Shown here: one piece after another, positions 49,591 to 57,886 of the stretch
Layout: each line of letters opens with the position of its first letter
Position numbering within the stretch: the stretch's first letter is position 1
Source: Nitrosopumilus sp. b1
Lineage (GTDB): Archaea > Thermoproteota > Nitrososphaeria > Nitrososphaerales > Nitrosopumilaceae
DNA: 64,000 nucleotides
Direction: 5' to 3'
Assembly (NCBI RefSeq): GCF_014078545.1
Contig: NZ_MU078723.1
Coordinates: 124,001 to 188,000, forward strand
The notes under the pieces: model-generated
What the model saw: the letters and a program-made list of their open reading frames with translations, nothing else
What the model was told of the DNA's origin: nothing
Databases searched by the model: none
Translations under genes and position numbers: made by a program

Positions 49591-49869
49591 TTGAGTATCT
49601 TAGGATACATGAATAAAATAGGAACGTGGTTGAATCTAAGACAGATTACAACAGGAACGCCGGGTTCAGACCTAAACAGAGACAGATTAAAAAAAATCAT
49701 TGATTCATTTATCGCCAAAGGATTTGTCGAAGTCAGAGATAGTGAAAATCCAAAAGCAAAATTTGAATACAGAATTACTGACAAAGGAAAATCATCATTT
49801 AGAAAATGCATAGATTTTGATCCAGACATCAGATTTGTTTTAGGATTACAGGATCCAAAGGGAGTTTAG
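49591..49869 (+). CDS. Winged-helix DNA-binding protein (92 aa)
   Basis: A 92-aa single-domain protein: MSILGYMNKIGTWLNLRQIT, DLNRDRLKKIIDSFIAKGFV and a wing EYRITDKGKSSFRKCIDF. This is a MarR/PadR-like winged helix. Start is TTG with GGGG nine bases upstream; no in-frame ATG lies upstream of it. The frame stays open upstream to the stop at 49501, so a longer N-terminus with a non-standard start cannot be excluded. Confidence 0.65.
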   Translation: MSILGYMNKIGTWLNLRQITTGTPGSDLNRDRLKKIIDSFIAKGFVEVRDSENPKAKFEYRITDKGKSSFRKCIDFDPDIRFVLGLQDPKGV

Positions 49870-49872
49870 AGC

Positions 49873-50715
49873 CTAGTCAATCCAAAGCATAGAATAGCCT
49901 TGTTCTTCTTCAAAGATAAGATCAAGCTTAAAGTATTTTGGAATAGAATCCATCAGGTCAACTAATTTGTTTGATTGTAAATCATCATCAAAATCTTTTG
50001 CAATGCACAGTACACGAAAAACTCTAGAGCGTCCCTTTGCCAATGCAGAGCATAATGAATTCAAATCATCAAAAGTGACTCGTTTATCGTAAAACTTTAC
50101 GATAAAATCGCCTTTCTTTGTAGAAACAACTGCATCAACTTGTTCAGAACCAACAGATACATCTTTACGAACACGCATTGAATTTGCATATTCTCCTCTT
50201 TGAAGCTCTTTTAGTGCAGGAAATACTAGCGAGGATTGATTCAGAATTTTTTCAACTCTTGTTTCTCCTTCAGGAATTGATGTCTCAAAATTTACAAGAT
50301 ATGATTGCCGGATAAATTGCCTCTCTATTGATTCAAATTCTTTTCTGTGAGAATGGCCTCTGTATGTAACCCAGAGAAAAAGAAATGACAAAAGACCAAT
50401 AACAATACCGTTGCCAACCATAAGCCAAATTTGGGTCATATACAGTGTAACTATACCATCGGCTGGAAAGATCTCTTCAGAATATGGGATAAATGCAAGA
50501 AGGGTCACATCCTCATCGGAAAGGTAGATTTCTTCAATGTGGCCATGCTGACCTATCTCCTGATGAAAGTAAATTTGAGATGCAGAGATGATTCCAGAAA
50601 GCGATACTAGTCCAACAATTACAAAGATAATTGTAATTCTATACCAAAAACCTAGTTTAGTGATTGCAGATTCTAATCTTTCAGATAACGTTAAGTTGGC
50701 CTCTCCACTTGCCAC
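49873..50715 (-). CDS. Membrane protein with Mrr-like nuclease-fold cytoplasmic domain
   Basis: A 280-aa protein. Two membrane helices (about residues 28-48 and 95-115) flank an extracytoplasmic loop with SGIISASQIYFHQEIGQHGH. The cytoplasmic C-terminus has VSVGSEQVDAVVSTKKGDFI then VKFYDK, reminiscent of Mrr/restriction-endonuclease folds, but the acidic residue of the ExK position is hydrophobic (FIVKF), so it is likely inactive or a ligand-binding version. Divergent from the PIN gene. Confidence 0.65.
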   Translation of the reverse strand: MASGEANLTLSERLESAITKLGFWYRITIIFVIVGLVSLSGIISASQIYFHQEIGQHGHIEEIYLSDEDVTLLAFIPYSEEIFPADGIVTLYMTQIWLMVGNGIVIGLLSFLFLWVTYRGHSHRKEFESIERQFIRQSYLVNFETSIPEGETRVEKILNQSSLVFPALKELQRGEYANSMRVRKDVSVGSEQVDAVVSTKKGDFIVKFYDKRVTFDDLNSLCSALAKGRSRVFRVLCIAKDFDDDLQSNKLVDLMDSIPKYFKLDLIFEEEQGYSMLWID

Positions 50716-50815
50716 ATAAACCCCCTTAACTTAGCGTATTTAACGAATTGTGACAAATTGTAACATGATACAAAGTCTTCAAAACCGCTTTTATAGATAA
50801 AATTGTCTCATTCTC

Positions 50816-51244
50816 ATGTCACAAGCAAATTTTGGACAACCAGTAGTGATTGATTCAGATGTAATTCTTAAAGAATTTCAAGAAGGACGTTCACTAAAAC
50901 CAATTGCAAAAAGAATCAAGAAACACAAATCACGAATGGTGATTCCAGAATCAGTATTAGGAGAGATAAATAAAATCACCGGGACAACTCCAATTCAAGT
51001 TTTAGACAAGGTTTACGAGTATCACAGACATCCAATCACAATGGATCAAACAGAGGAGATAAAAACAGAATCAGAAAAAATTTCTGGAAAATATACAACA
51101 TGTGCATATCCAGATAATCTGATTTTGGCAACTGCCAAAGTCACAGGCTCTGCTCTAGTAAGTTTAGACAAAGGTTTGTTGGATACTGCAAAACAGGAAG
51201 GAATTCAAGCATTTTTGCCAAGAAATTTCATCAGATGGTGGTAA
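50816..51244 (+). CDS. PIN-domain ribonuclease-like protein
   Basis: A 142-aa PIN-fold protein: VVIDSDVILKEFQEGRSLKP (first Asp), RMVIPESVLGEINKITG (conserved Glu) and YPDNLILATAKVTGSALVSL with Asp-x-x-hydrophobic and DKGLLDTA. These are the acidic residues that bind metal in PIN nucleases, as in VapC or rRNA processing Nob1/FAF-like proteins. No antitoxin was found beside it. Its end overlaps the next, pseudo-receiver frame. Confidence 0.82.
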   Translation: MSQANFGQPVVIDSDVILKEFQEGRSLKPIAKRIKKHKSRMVIPESVLGEINKITGTTPIQVLDKVYEYHRHPITMDQTEEIKTESEKISGKYTTCAYPDNLILATAKVTGSALVSLDKGLLDTAKQEGIQAFLPRNFIRWW

Positions 51245-51255
51245 TAAGGAGAAGG

Positions 51256-51624
51256 ATGATGAAGTTTCTTGTTCTAGAACCAAATGAAAGAGTGGCAAAA
51301 ATGTACCAAAAGTTCTTTGAGCAAAAACAGTATCAGGCCTCTATCGTACAAGATGAAACAGAATGCATGAAGACATTTGAAGTAGAGGATTTTGACTGTG
51401 TCATACTAGAAAAGTCAATCTTTGTAGAGAATAAAAGGTTGGAGGATCAAATTCTGGAAAAAAATCCAGAACAAAAAATTTTATTTTTATCACCATACAT
51501 GAATATGGATGCCCCTGGCATATCCAGAGTAACGCAAGAGATCATAGAAAAGCCATTTGCCATGGTTAGGCTTCTTAGTCAGATCCAATTTCAAAAATCT
51601 AAAAAAATTCTAGTTACAAATTAG
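51256..51624 (+). CDS. Pseudo-receiver (CheY-like with Glu for Asp)
   Basis: A 122-aa receiver-fold protein: MMKFLVLEPNERVAKMYQKF at the N-terminus, EVEDFDCVILEKSIFVENKR in the place of the phospho-acceptor, and EIIEKPFAMVRL with the conserved Lys. The phosphoryl Asp is Glu (VILEKS), and the acidic pocket is EPNE, so it may be permanently active-like or a binding domain. AAGGAG sits just before the ATG at 51256; the frame opens slightly earlier within the PIN gene. Confidence 0.8.
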   Translation: MMKFLVLEPNERVAKMYQKFFEQKQYQASIVQDETECMKTFEVEDFDCVILEKSIFVENKRLEDQILEKNPEQKILFLSPYMNMDAPGISRVTQEIIEKPFAMVRLLSQIQFQKSKKILVTN

Positions 51625-51691
51625 AAAAATCATTTGTATAATTAACAAAATTTACCTGTAATAATATAAGTCAAGTTTCTATCCGATTTTT

Positions 51692-52744
51692 GTGGGAATA
51701 AAGCGATACGTCTCAACACGACTAGTCACCATGTTTGGGGTCCTAATGGCAACGCTGCTGCTAACAGTGGCACTAGTAGGCTCTAACATGGACACCATTT
51801 TGACTCAAGGAGTAGTGTTTCAAGTAAGAGCAGAAATTACAGAAAATCCCGAAATCGTAAAGAGTTTTTCTAATGCAGAAGAGTTTGAGAGTTTTGTTCA
51901 GGACCAAATCAAACAGAGAGTCAAAACTTTGGGATTAGATGAACCGTGGTATGCTCCACAAAGAATTGGTCTGACAATGTTTAAGATCTTAACATTAGAT
52001 TTTGGTCATGCCACTTTTCTGACAAGTGATTCAGGCTCATCAGATGTCAAGGACATCATATTGGAGAAACTTCCACGGACAATTCTGCTGTTTACCACAG
52101 CAACAATAATTATTTCAGTAATAGGGATTTTTCTTGGGGCAGTATCAAGTAGTAAAGTTGGCTCAAAGATAGACAGGTTAACATCAAGTTTTGCCATTAT
52201 TAGTTCAAGTTTTCCTGTTTGGTGGATAGGAATGTTGATGATCTTTTTGTTTGCATTTGTGTATCAGATCTTCCCAGCTAGGGCAACACCATCAATATCA
52301 CCTACAGACCCAGGTTATTTTGCAGCTTTGCTATACCATATGGCTTTGCCATTAATTACAATTGTACTAATTGGGTTTGGTTCTTGGGCATATCTTGTTA
52401 GAAACTTTATGGTAGGAATTATGCAAGAGGATTTCATTGCAGCAAAAAAAACTATGGGGATTAATCAAAAAAAGATCATATATCGACATGCATTAAAAAA
52501 CGCAGCACCTCCAATAGTTACCATTCTTGCACTAAGCCTTTCAGGCTCTCTAGGCGGAGCAATCATCACAGAAGCTGTGTTTGATTGGCCGGGAATGGGA
52601 AGACTGTACTTTGAGGCAATTACAGTTATGGACCTACCAGTGATTATCGGTGCAACGTATGTTCTGACTGTCTTTTTTTTGATTAGCATATTTGTTGCAG
52701 ATGTACTGTATGGTTACTTTGATCCAAGGGTGAGAACATCATGA
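51692..52744 (+). CDS. ABC transporter permease, DppB/OppB type
   Basis: A 350-aa permease with six helices and the binding-protein-dependent permease domain: TILLFTTATIIISVIGIFLG, FAIISSSFPVWWIGMLMIFL, the coupling EAA loop (NFMVGIMQEDFIAAKKTMGI) and EAVFDWPGMGRLYFEAITVM. Family members import peptides, nickel or sugars. GTG start. Overlaps the next permease by 4 bases (ATGA), so they form one translational unit. No binding protein or ATPase gene lies next to it. Confidence 0.9.
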   Translation: MGIKRYVSTRLVTMFGVLMATLLLTVALVGSNMDTILTQGVVFQVRAEITENPEIVKSFSNAEEFESFVQDQIKQRVKTLGLDEPWYAPQRIGLTMFKILTLDFGHATFLTSDSGSSDVKDIILEKLPRTILLFTTATIIISVIGIFLGAVSSSKVGSKIDRLTSSFAIISSSFPVWWIGMLMIFLFAFVYQIFPARATPSISPTDPGYFAALLYHMALPLITIVLIGFGSWAYLVRNFMVGIMQEDFIAAKKTMGINQKKIIYRHALKNAAPPIVTILALSLSGSLGGAIITEAVFDWPGMGRLYFEAITVMDLPVIIGATYVLTVFFLISIFVADVLYGYFDPRVRTS

Positions 52745-54111
52745 GCAATGTAACTACCAATGAGATACGACATGAATTACTACATAGTAAGTTGGGCATA
52801 GCTGGAATTGGAATACTAGCAATTCTTGTTTTGATTTCAGTAATGGCAATAATTACAATTCCACTTGATACTTTTAAAGAATGGAATAATCCTAGCAGTT
52901 GGCTCACTTATCCTAAAACCTCAGTTCCAGCATGGGTGAATAATTTTCAATCTGAAAAGATTCCAGAACATAGAATTTTACAAGAGACCGCATCTGAGAA
53001 TCAAATTGCTGGAGACCTGTACGTTTACACAGAACAGTTCAAATTTAATTATTCATTTGATGATTTCCCAAATGATTTCATCTATGAGTTTACAGCAGAT
53101 TATGTTGGTTCTCCATTAATTGATATTATAGTAGTGAGACCAGACGGCCTTAGTTTAGATTTGATTTCAACATCACTTCCAAATTCAGAATCATCTGTCA
53201 TACATAATGAAAGAATTTTTTCAACGGATGAAGCAGTAAAGAAGAATTTGCTATTGCAATCTCATAAATTCAATTTTGAATCTGCAAAATTGTCTGCAGA
53301 AGATATTGTATTTTCAAACCAAATGAATCATGAAATTCTAAAGGGAGATTACGTATTTGTAGTAAAGATGTTTTCTGCCAATTCCGAGAGTAAAATTCAA
53401 AGCTCTAGTTTGATCATAGGAGGAAAAGCATTTGGAATTATGGGCACTGATGAGCTAAGACGTGACCTGGCAATAGGCCTGCTTTGGGGAACACCCCTTG
53501 CATTGTTCATTGGAATTGTAGTTGCAATAGGCTCTGTCATCATGGGATTACTATATGGAATCTATGCAGGATACAAAGGAAAGTTTGTCGATGAATCAAT
53601 GATGAGATTTAATGATATCATATATGCACTTCCTGCTCTTCCATTCCTAATCATACTGGCAGTAACGATTAGCAACAGCATATTTTTGATGATTGGTTTT
53701 TTGATGATCTTTGGATGGGTAGGAGTCGCCAAAGTTTCTAGAAGTATGGCACTACAAATCAAGACAAAAGGATATGTTGAGGCAGCAAAGATGATGGGGC
53801 AAAAAAACTCAAAGATCATTCTAAAACACATCTTACCTCAGTTGCTACCATACGCCTTTGCAAGTATTGCAATTTCGGTTCCAGCCGCAATAACTACTGA
53901 AGCAGGTCTGAGTTTTTTGGGGTTGGGAGACCCCAGTTTTCCAACATGGGGCCAGATTCTTCATGATGCAAACACATTTGGTGCTGCTGCAAGGGGACTT
54001 TGGTGGTGGATAATGCCACCAGGGATAATGATTGCAATTACAGGTCTTGCATTTGTATTCATAGGAAATGCATTAGATGCAATAGTTAATCCAAAATTAA
54101 AAAAGCAGTAA
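52741..54111 (+). CDS. ABC transporter permease, DppC/OppC type, with a long insert
   Basis: A 456-aa permease. After the first helix (about residues 18-40), residues about 45-225 form a long extracytoplasmic insert (ENQIAGDLYVYTEQFKFNYS; SSLIIGGKAFGIMGTDELRR) not usual in DppC, which is near 300 aa. The rest is standard: LLWGTPLALFIGIVVAIGSV, the EAA loop (QIKTKGYVEAAKMMGQKNSK) and LSFLGLGDPSFPTWGQILHD. Partner of the upstream permease. The insert may be a substrate-capture domain. Confidence 0.88.
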   Translation: MSNVTTNEIRHELLHSKLGIAGIGILAILVLISVMAIITIPLDTFKEWNNPSSWLTYPKTSVPAWVNNFQSEKIPEHRILQETASENQIAGDLYVYTEQFKFNYSFDDFPNDFIYEFTADYVGSPLIDIIVVRPDGLSLDLISTSLPNSESSVIHNERIFSTDEAVKKNLLLQSHKFNFESAKLSAEDIVFSNQMNHEILKGDYVFVVKMFSANSESKIQSSSLIIGGKAFGIMGTDELRRDLAIGLLWGTPLALFIGIVVAIGSVIMGLLYGIYAGYKGKFVDESMMRFNDIIYALPALPFLIILAVTISNSIFLMIGFLMIFGWVGVAKVSRSMALQIKTKGYVEAAKMMGQKNSKIILKHILPQLLPYAFASIAISVPAAITTEAGLSFLGLGDPSFPTWGQILHDANTFGAAARGLWWWIMPPGIMIAITGLAFVFIGNALDAIVNPKLKKQ

Positions 54112-54113
54112 AA

Positions 54114-54431
54114 CTAGAGAGAGAATTTTCTTATGATGTCTAGTGTTGCATCATTTAATTTGAGAGTGTATGCTGCAGCATTAGGATCTTCTGATTCAGA
54201 TAAAACCTCTGCAAATTTTGTCTTGTCTTTTCCTCGCTCATGCATTCCACCAGATTCTTTAATACATAAAGGAAATTTTTTCATGTTTAGTTTGTTCTTT
54301 GTAAGATAGTCAATGAATTTTTTATAATTTTCAGTCTCATACCAGTCTATGTCTTTTTCTTCACATGCAACAATCCAGGTATCAATTGAATTTTGATAAA
54401 TTGCTTTCTTGCGTAGTTCTTCTAAGGTCAT
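54114..54431 (-). CDS. Hypothetical 105-aa helical protein
   Basis: Soluble helical protein, MTLEELRKKAIYQNSIDTWI, a middle IDYLTKNKLNMKKFPLCIKE and a C-terminal AAYTLKLNDATLDIIRKFSL. No family recognised. It is 9 bases downstream of the zinc-ribbon membrane protein, same strand, so likely co-transcribed. Confidence 0.6.
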   Translation of the reverse strand: MTLEELRKKAIYQNSIDTWIVACEEKDIDWYETENYKKFIDYLTKNKLNMKKFPLCIKESGGMHERGKDKTKFAEVLSESEDPNAAAYTLKLNDATLDIIRKFSL

Positions 54432-54440
54432 CTTTGTAAT

Positions 54441-54758
54441 TTAGAAATCTGCACGCTTCATCTTGGAGCCACAGCGTGGACATTCTCCACCCTTGTAACG
54501 ATTGTTGCAAACAAGACAGACATACTTTACAGCAGAACCAGCATTAGAATTCATGCCAAAGAATCCTCCAGCGCCAGTTCCAGAGCCACCATAGCCTCTA
54601 AATCGGCTCATGTATCGACGTCTAAGCATTAATGGAAATGCAATAAAGATTGCAATTGCAGCGACCAAGCCATATGGAGGAGGAAGAAGTAATTGTAAGC
54701 CTATGCTTACTGCTAGAGATGCAAACAGGAAAATCAAATATGTCTTATAATTGAACAA
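54441..54758 (-). CDS. Membrane-anchored zinc-ribbon protein
   Basis: A 105-aa protein. Two hydrophobic segments at about residues 6-25 and 28-45, a Gly-rich linker (YGGSGTGAGGFFG) and a C-terminal zinc ribbon VKYVCLVCNNRYKGGECPRC (CxxC...CxxC). Basic residues after the second helix (RRRYMSRFR) put the ribbon in the cytoplasm. Family not recognised; a docking role at the membrane is likely. Confidence 0.72.
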   Translation of the reverse strand: MFNYKTYLIFLFASLAVSIGLQLLLPPPYGLVAAIAIFIAFPLMLRRRYMSRFRGYGGSGTGAGGFFGMNSNAGSAVKYVCLVCNNRYKGGECPRCGSKMKRADF

Positions 54759-54812
54759 ATCATTGTAATTTCTTTAAAATACCATATAAGGTTTTGTCAG
54801 TTTTTTGTCTAC

Positions 54813-55211
54813 TTAGACTATGGATATTGGAATTGAGTTTCCTTTACTATCCCATGCCAAAATATCATCATCCTCATAGGGGGATTTTACAATCATAGAT
54901 ACTAATCCAAAGAAATTATGCAAATCAGTTACTGATGGCTTTGCAGGACCAGTTGGGTGCGAATGTACAGTTCCAACATAGCTAGTATCAAAAGGCAAGA
55001 ATGAATGTGGAAATCCAGCAAATGTTGGGCCCCCGTGTGAAAAAGGAGGAATAACCAAGCCATCAATCATTATGTTTCCATTTTTAGATTTTCCTTTAAG
55101 AATTAAAATTCCTTCATTTGGATGCTTCATTTTACAATAAGAAAGAATTCCATCGCGTACATCGGTTTTTAGTGAAACGCGTCGCTCAAAATTTGATTTT
55201 TTAAAAATCAT
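54813..55211 (-). CDS. JAMM/MPN-family deubiquitinase-like protease
   Basis: A 132-aa stand-alone JAB1/MPN+ domain. The JAMM metal motif is HSHPTGPAKPSVTDLHNF (H-x-H-P...S-x-x-D, about residues 82-99), and the upstream catalytic Glu lies in NEGILILKGKSKNGNI. Known family: zinc isopeptidases such as archaeal JAMM1, which removes small ubiquitin-like modifiers (SAMP), and Rpn11. Nine bases separate it from the upstream coiled-coil gene on the same strand, so they are probably one operon. Confidence 0.87.
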   Translation of the reverse strand: MIFKKSNFERRVSLKTDVRDGILSYCKMKHPNEGILILKGKSKNGNIMIDGLVIPPFSHGGPTFAGFPHSFLPFDTSYVGTVHSHPTGPAKPSVTDLHNFFGLVSMIVKSPYEDDDILAWDSKGNSIPISIV

Positions 55212-55220
55212 ATTCTGATA

Positions 55221-56501
55221 CTACTCTGAGGCAATAGAATAACGTATGGCAGAGATTCCATCTAATCTCTGCTGTATTTGAGAAATAATTCTAGGTCTAG
55301 AGTCATTTAGTTCCTTAACTTCAGATTCCAAGGATCTAATTCTTGATTCTAGATCTTCTATATTCTCAACATGTTTTTGTAAGGCATGTTCTTGCTCCTT
55401 TAGTTTTTTTGAATCAAAAACATCAAGCATAGATTCCAAATCGGTTAATTTTGTATTGTATTCAAAAATCTGCTTGATGTATCCATCAAGCATCTCGGTG
55501 GTCTCATCAAGATAGGTAAGTGATTTTTGTACATCCTTAACCGATATAGATTCAGAAATAACTGCCTTTCTTACAGACTGAATAATCTCAATTAAAGCAG
55601 ACTTGTTCTCAGATGTAAGTACATCAAAGGGGTCATGAAGTAACTTATCCAAGAGGTTACGCTTATCCTTATCCAATGAAGATACATACTGATACTTTCC
55701 CAAAGGCCTAGAAATCTTTGTGAATTGCAAGTCGATTTCATTTTTGATATCATGCTTAGTGGTTTTAAATTCGTCAATTTTTGCATTAATATCTAGATAT
55801 TTTTTGTATTCTGGACTGGATCTGAGTTGTTTTATGTTATTGTTCACTTCTTCATGGGATTTTTTGGTTTGAAGTAGAGTTTCAGAGAGTTCAGAAATAC
55901 GATGCTTCTTTTCTTCGATTAAAGACTTTTCTTCTTCTAATTTTTTGATGTAATCTAAGATGTCGTTTCTGCTGGAATCTATTTGGGTAAAATTTTGTAG
56001 TATTGTTTGTATCTCAGAGTTGTCAGAATTTAGAACGGATAGAATGTTTTTCAGTTTGTCAGCATATTTTTTTGCAAATATGTGTATGACACGAGATTGC
56101 CTACCTAAAACATCACCCATTTTTTTTAATGCATGAGATACATCATTGCCAAGAGTCACTGCATCATCATAAGAGTCAATTTTTGAGAATTTCTTATTGG
56201 CTTCGTTTTTAATCGTAGATATTACTAGTTTTTTTCCTCTAACTACTAGAACCTTGAGATGCTTATCAATATCATCCACATTCAAGTCATCTTTTTCCAA
56301 TTCTTTGGCAATTTTGATTAATTCCTCCAAATTAGGATTAATCTTTGCACCAAAGTTGTTTATTTCAGCAATCAGAGTCTTTCTTCGAATTTCTTTGATA
56401 TCATCAACGATACTTGGAATCTGTTCTACGGTAATTTGTTGTTGTTTTGGTTCAACTTTTACTTGATTCTCACTCTTCTTTTTTCCCCAACCAAAGACCA
56501 T
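55221..56501 (-). CDS. Coiled-coil protein in operon with the JAMM protease
   Basis: A 426-aa charged protein without signal or membrane segment, MVFGWGKKKSENQVKVEPKQ at the start, and heptad-rich stretches (SEIQTILQNFTQIDSSRNDI; LEEEKSLIEEKKHRISELSE; LQKHVENIEDLESRIRSLES). It has no ATPase motif. Gene order places it directly upstream of the JAMM protease, suggesting it is a partner, substrate or scaffold. Family not recognised beyond thaumarchaeal coiled-coil proteins. Confidence 0.75.
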   Translation of the reverse strand: MVFGWGKKKSENQVKVEPKQQQITVEQIPSIVDDIKEIRRKTLIAEINNFGAKINPNLEELIKIAKELEKDDLNVDDIDKHLKVLVVRGKKLVISTIKNEANKKFSKIDSYDDAVTLGNDVSHALKKMGDVLGRQSRVIHIFAKKYADKLKNILSVLNSDNSEIQTILQNFTQIDSSRNDILDYIKKLEEEKSLIEEKKHRISELSETLLQTKKSHEEVNNNIKQLRSSPEYKKYLDINAKIDEFKTTKHDIKNEIDLQFTKISRPLGKYQYVSSLDKDKRNLLDKLLHDPFDVLTSENKSALIEIIQSVRKAVISESISVKDVQKSLTYLDETTEMLDGYIKQIFEYNTKLTDLESMLDVFDSKKLKEQEHALQKHVENIEDLESRIRSLESEVKELNDSRPRIISQIQQRLDGISAIRYSIASE

Positions 56502-56581
56502 TTTTGTTATTATTCACATGTCCGATAAATGTGTTAGAGTGATTGAAAATTTAAATGGTCATCTAGTGAATCAGGAAAAGT

Positions 56582-57022
56582 ATGAAGGAATACTACACCG
56601 GGACAGTCAAAAAAACAGTTACAATCAAAGTATCAAAACACAAAGTTTGGAAAAAAATTTCAAATATCGTTGGACTGGACTGGCTTGAAGGACAAAAACG
56701 TACTATTTACTTGTCAACGAAAAAACGAGACGTCGGTTCCATTAGGAAAATTTTCTTCGATAATGGAGATATCGTAGAGGAGCACATAGTTGGCTGGAAA
56801 AGCAACGAGTATTTTTCATATATTGCAGTAAGCGGATTGCCACTTCGTGCTTATCATGCAACAATATCCATGGAGCAAAGTGGAAAAAATTCCCAAAAAA
56901 TAACGTGGCAATCGTATTTTAATAGTGAAAAGATGACAAGAAAAGAATTTTCAGATTTTATAAAATTCCTAAGTGGTTTTTACCAAAATTCATTAAAAAA
57001 TTTAAAGAGTTCTTTAGAATAG
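56582..57022 (+). CDS. SRPBCC-family protein
   Basis: A 146-aa helix-grip protein: TVTIKVSKHKVWKKISNIVG, LDWLEGQKRTIYLSTKKRDV, GWKSNEYFSYIAVSGLPLRA and a long C-terminal helix (FSDFIKFLSGFYQNSLKNLK). This matches START-like polyketide-cyclase/dehydrase proteins that bind lipophilic ligands. Ligand unknown. Similar fold to the gene at 275-703 but low similarity. Abuts the convergent receiver gene (no gap). Confidence 0.75.
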   Translation: MKEYYTGTVKKTVTIKVSKHKVWKKISNIVGLDWLEGQKRTIYLSTKKRDVGSIRKIFFDNGDIVEEHIVGWKSNEYFSYIAVSGLPLRAYHATISMEQSGKNSQKITWQSYFNSEKMTRKEFSDFIKFLSGFYQNSLKNLKSSLE

Positions 57023-57430
57023 CTATTTTTTTCTAGACATACTGTCTATCTTTCGCAATAGCATGTTTAATGAAAATGGCTTTTCAATAACGTCTAGTTT
57101 TCCTAGTAATTTTTCACCAGTTTGATCCTCAATTAGGCTTCGAAGGTATCCTGATGCAAATAATATTTTTTGATTTGGTTTCTTTGAAAGAATTTCTTTG
57201 GCTGCCTTTGTGCCACTTTTTTTTGGCATGTTATGATCTAACAATACAAGGTCAAATGGGTGTGAGTCTATAGAGTCAAATTCAGAATTTGTCAATGCAT
57301 CAGCATATTTTTTTACACATTCATTACCATCACTAGTAATTATTACAGTATGCCCATTGTTTTCTAATATCTTTTGATACTGCATTGCAGTAAATTTGTT
57401 ATCTTCTGCAACTAGAATTCTTAATCCCAT
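57023..57430 (-). CDS. Stand-alone CheY-like response regulator
   Basis: A 135-aa receiver domain: MGLRILVAEDNKFTAMQYQK with the acidic pocket, HPFDLVLLDHNMPKKSGTKA with the phospho-Asp, and KLDVIEKPFSLNMLLR with the Lys. An open frame extends to 57493, but ATG at 57430 matches the family start. Paralogous to the protein at 25685 (shared AEDNxxTAxQYxxIL and the NSEFDSID/KKEFEQLD insert). Confidence 0.92.
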   Translation of the reverse strand: MGLRILVAEDNKFTAMQYQKILENNGHTVIITSDGNECVKKYADALTNSEFDSIDSHPFDLVLLDHNMPKKSGTKAAKEILSKKPNQKILFASGYLRSLIEDQTGEKLLGKLDVIEKPFSLNMLLRKIDSMSRKK

Positions 57431-57538
57431 ATTACTCAATTTTTGGCCAAATTTTGAGTCTATTAGTATCAGTATGTCTAGTGTGAACAACACAATTACA
57501 CACTCAAACTGTAAATATGATTATGAAGAAATCAACCT

Positions 57539-57886
57539 GTGAGCGATACCAGATTTACTTTAATTGGAGTCGGATTCATCTTTGCAGGATTTATGATACT
57601 AAGCATCTTTGGAAACCAATTCTTCTTTGTATCAATTGAGGCAGAAGAGTTTGGAGAATGTTTTGAATATTTTGAAGATAAACCACCTGTACAAGTTGAT
57701 TGTGGAATAAAGACTCAGGACAAAGGATTGTTTCTAGCAGGAGTGATTGGAGTTTTAGTTACTGGAGTTGTGTTTTTGATAAAGGGGGTCAAAGGAAGAT
57801 GGGACCAAGATGTAAAACCAGAAGACATGGTAGGTCCAGGTCATGACAAGCAAACTGGAAAAGATGATTCTGAAAAACCCAACTAA
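57539..57886 (+). CDS. Two-helix membrane protein (115 aa)
   Basis: GTG-initiated 115-aa protein with two hydrophobic segments (about residues 6-28 and 64-83), and a Cys-bearing loop (EFGECFEYFEDKPPVQVDCG) between them. The tail is charged and probably cytoplasmic (DDSEKPN). No family recognised. Convergent with the transporter gene by 4 bases. Confidence 0.62.
   Translation: MSDTRFTLIGVGFIFAGFMILSIFGNQFFFVSIEAEEFGECFEYFEDKPPVQVDCGIKTQDKGLFLAGVIGVLVTGVVFLIKGVKGRWDQDVKPEDMVGPGHDKQTGKDDSEKPN

Noticed and set aside
55592-55786. 64-aa reverse ORF
   Set aside because: Alternate frame inside the coiled-coil gene.
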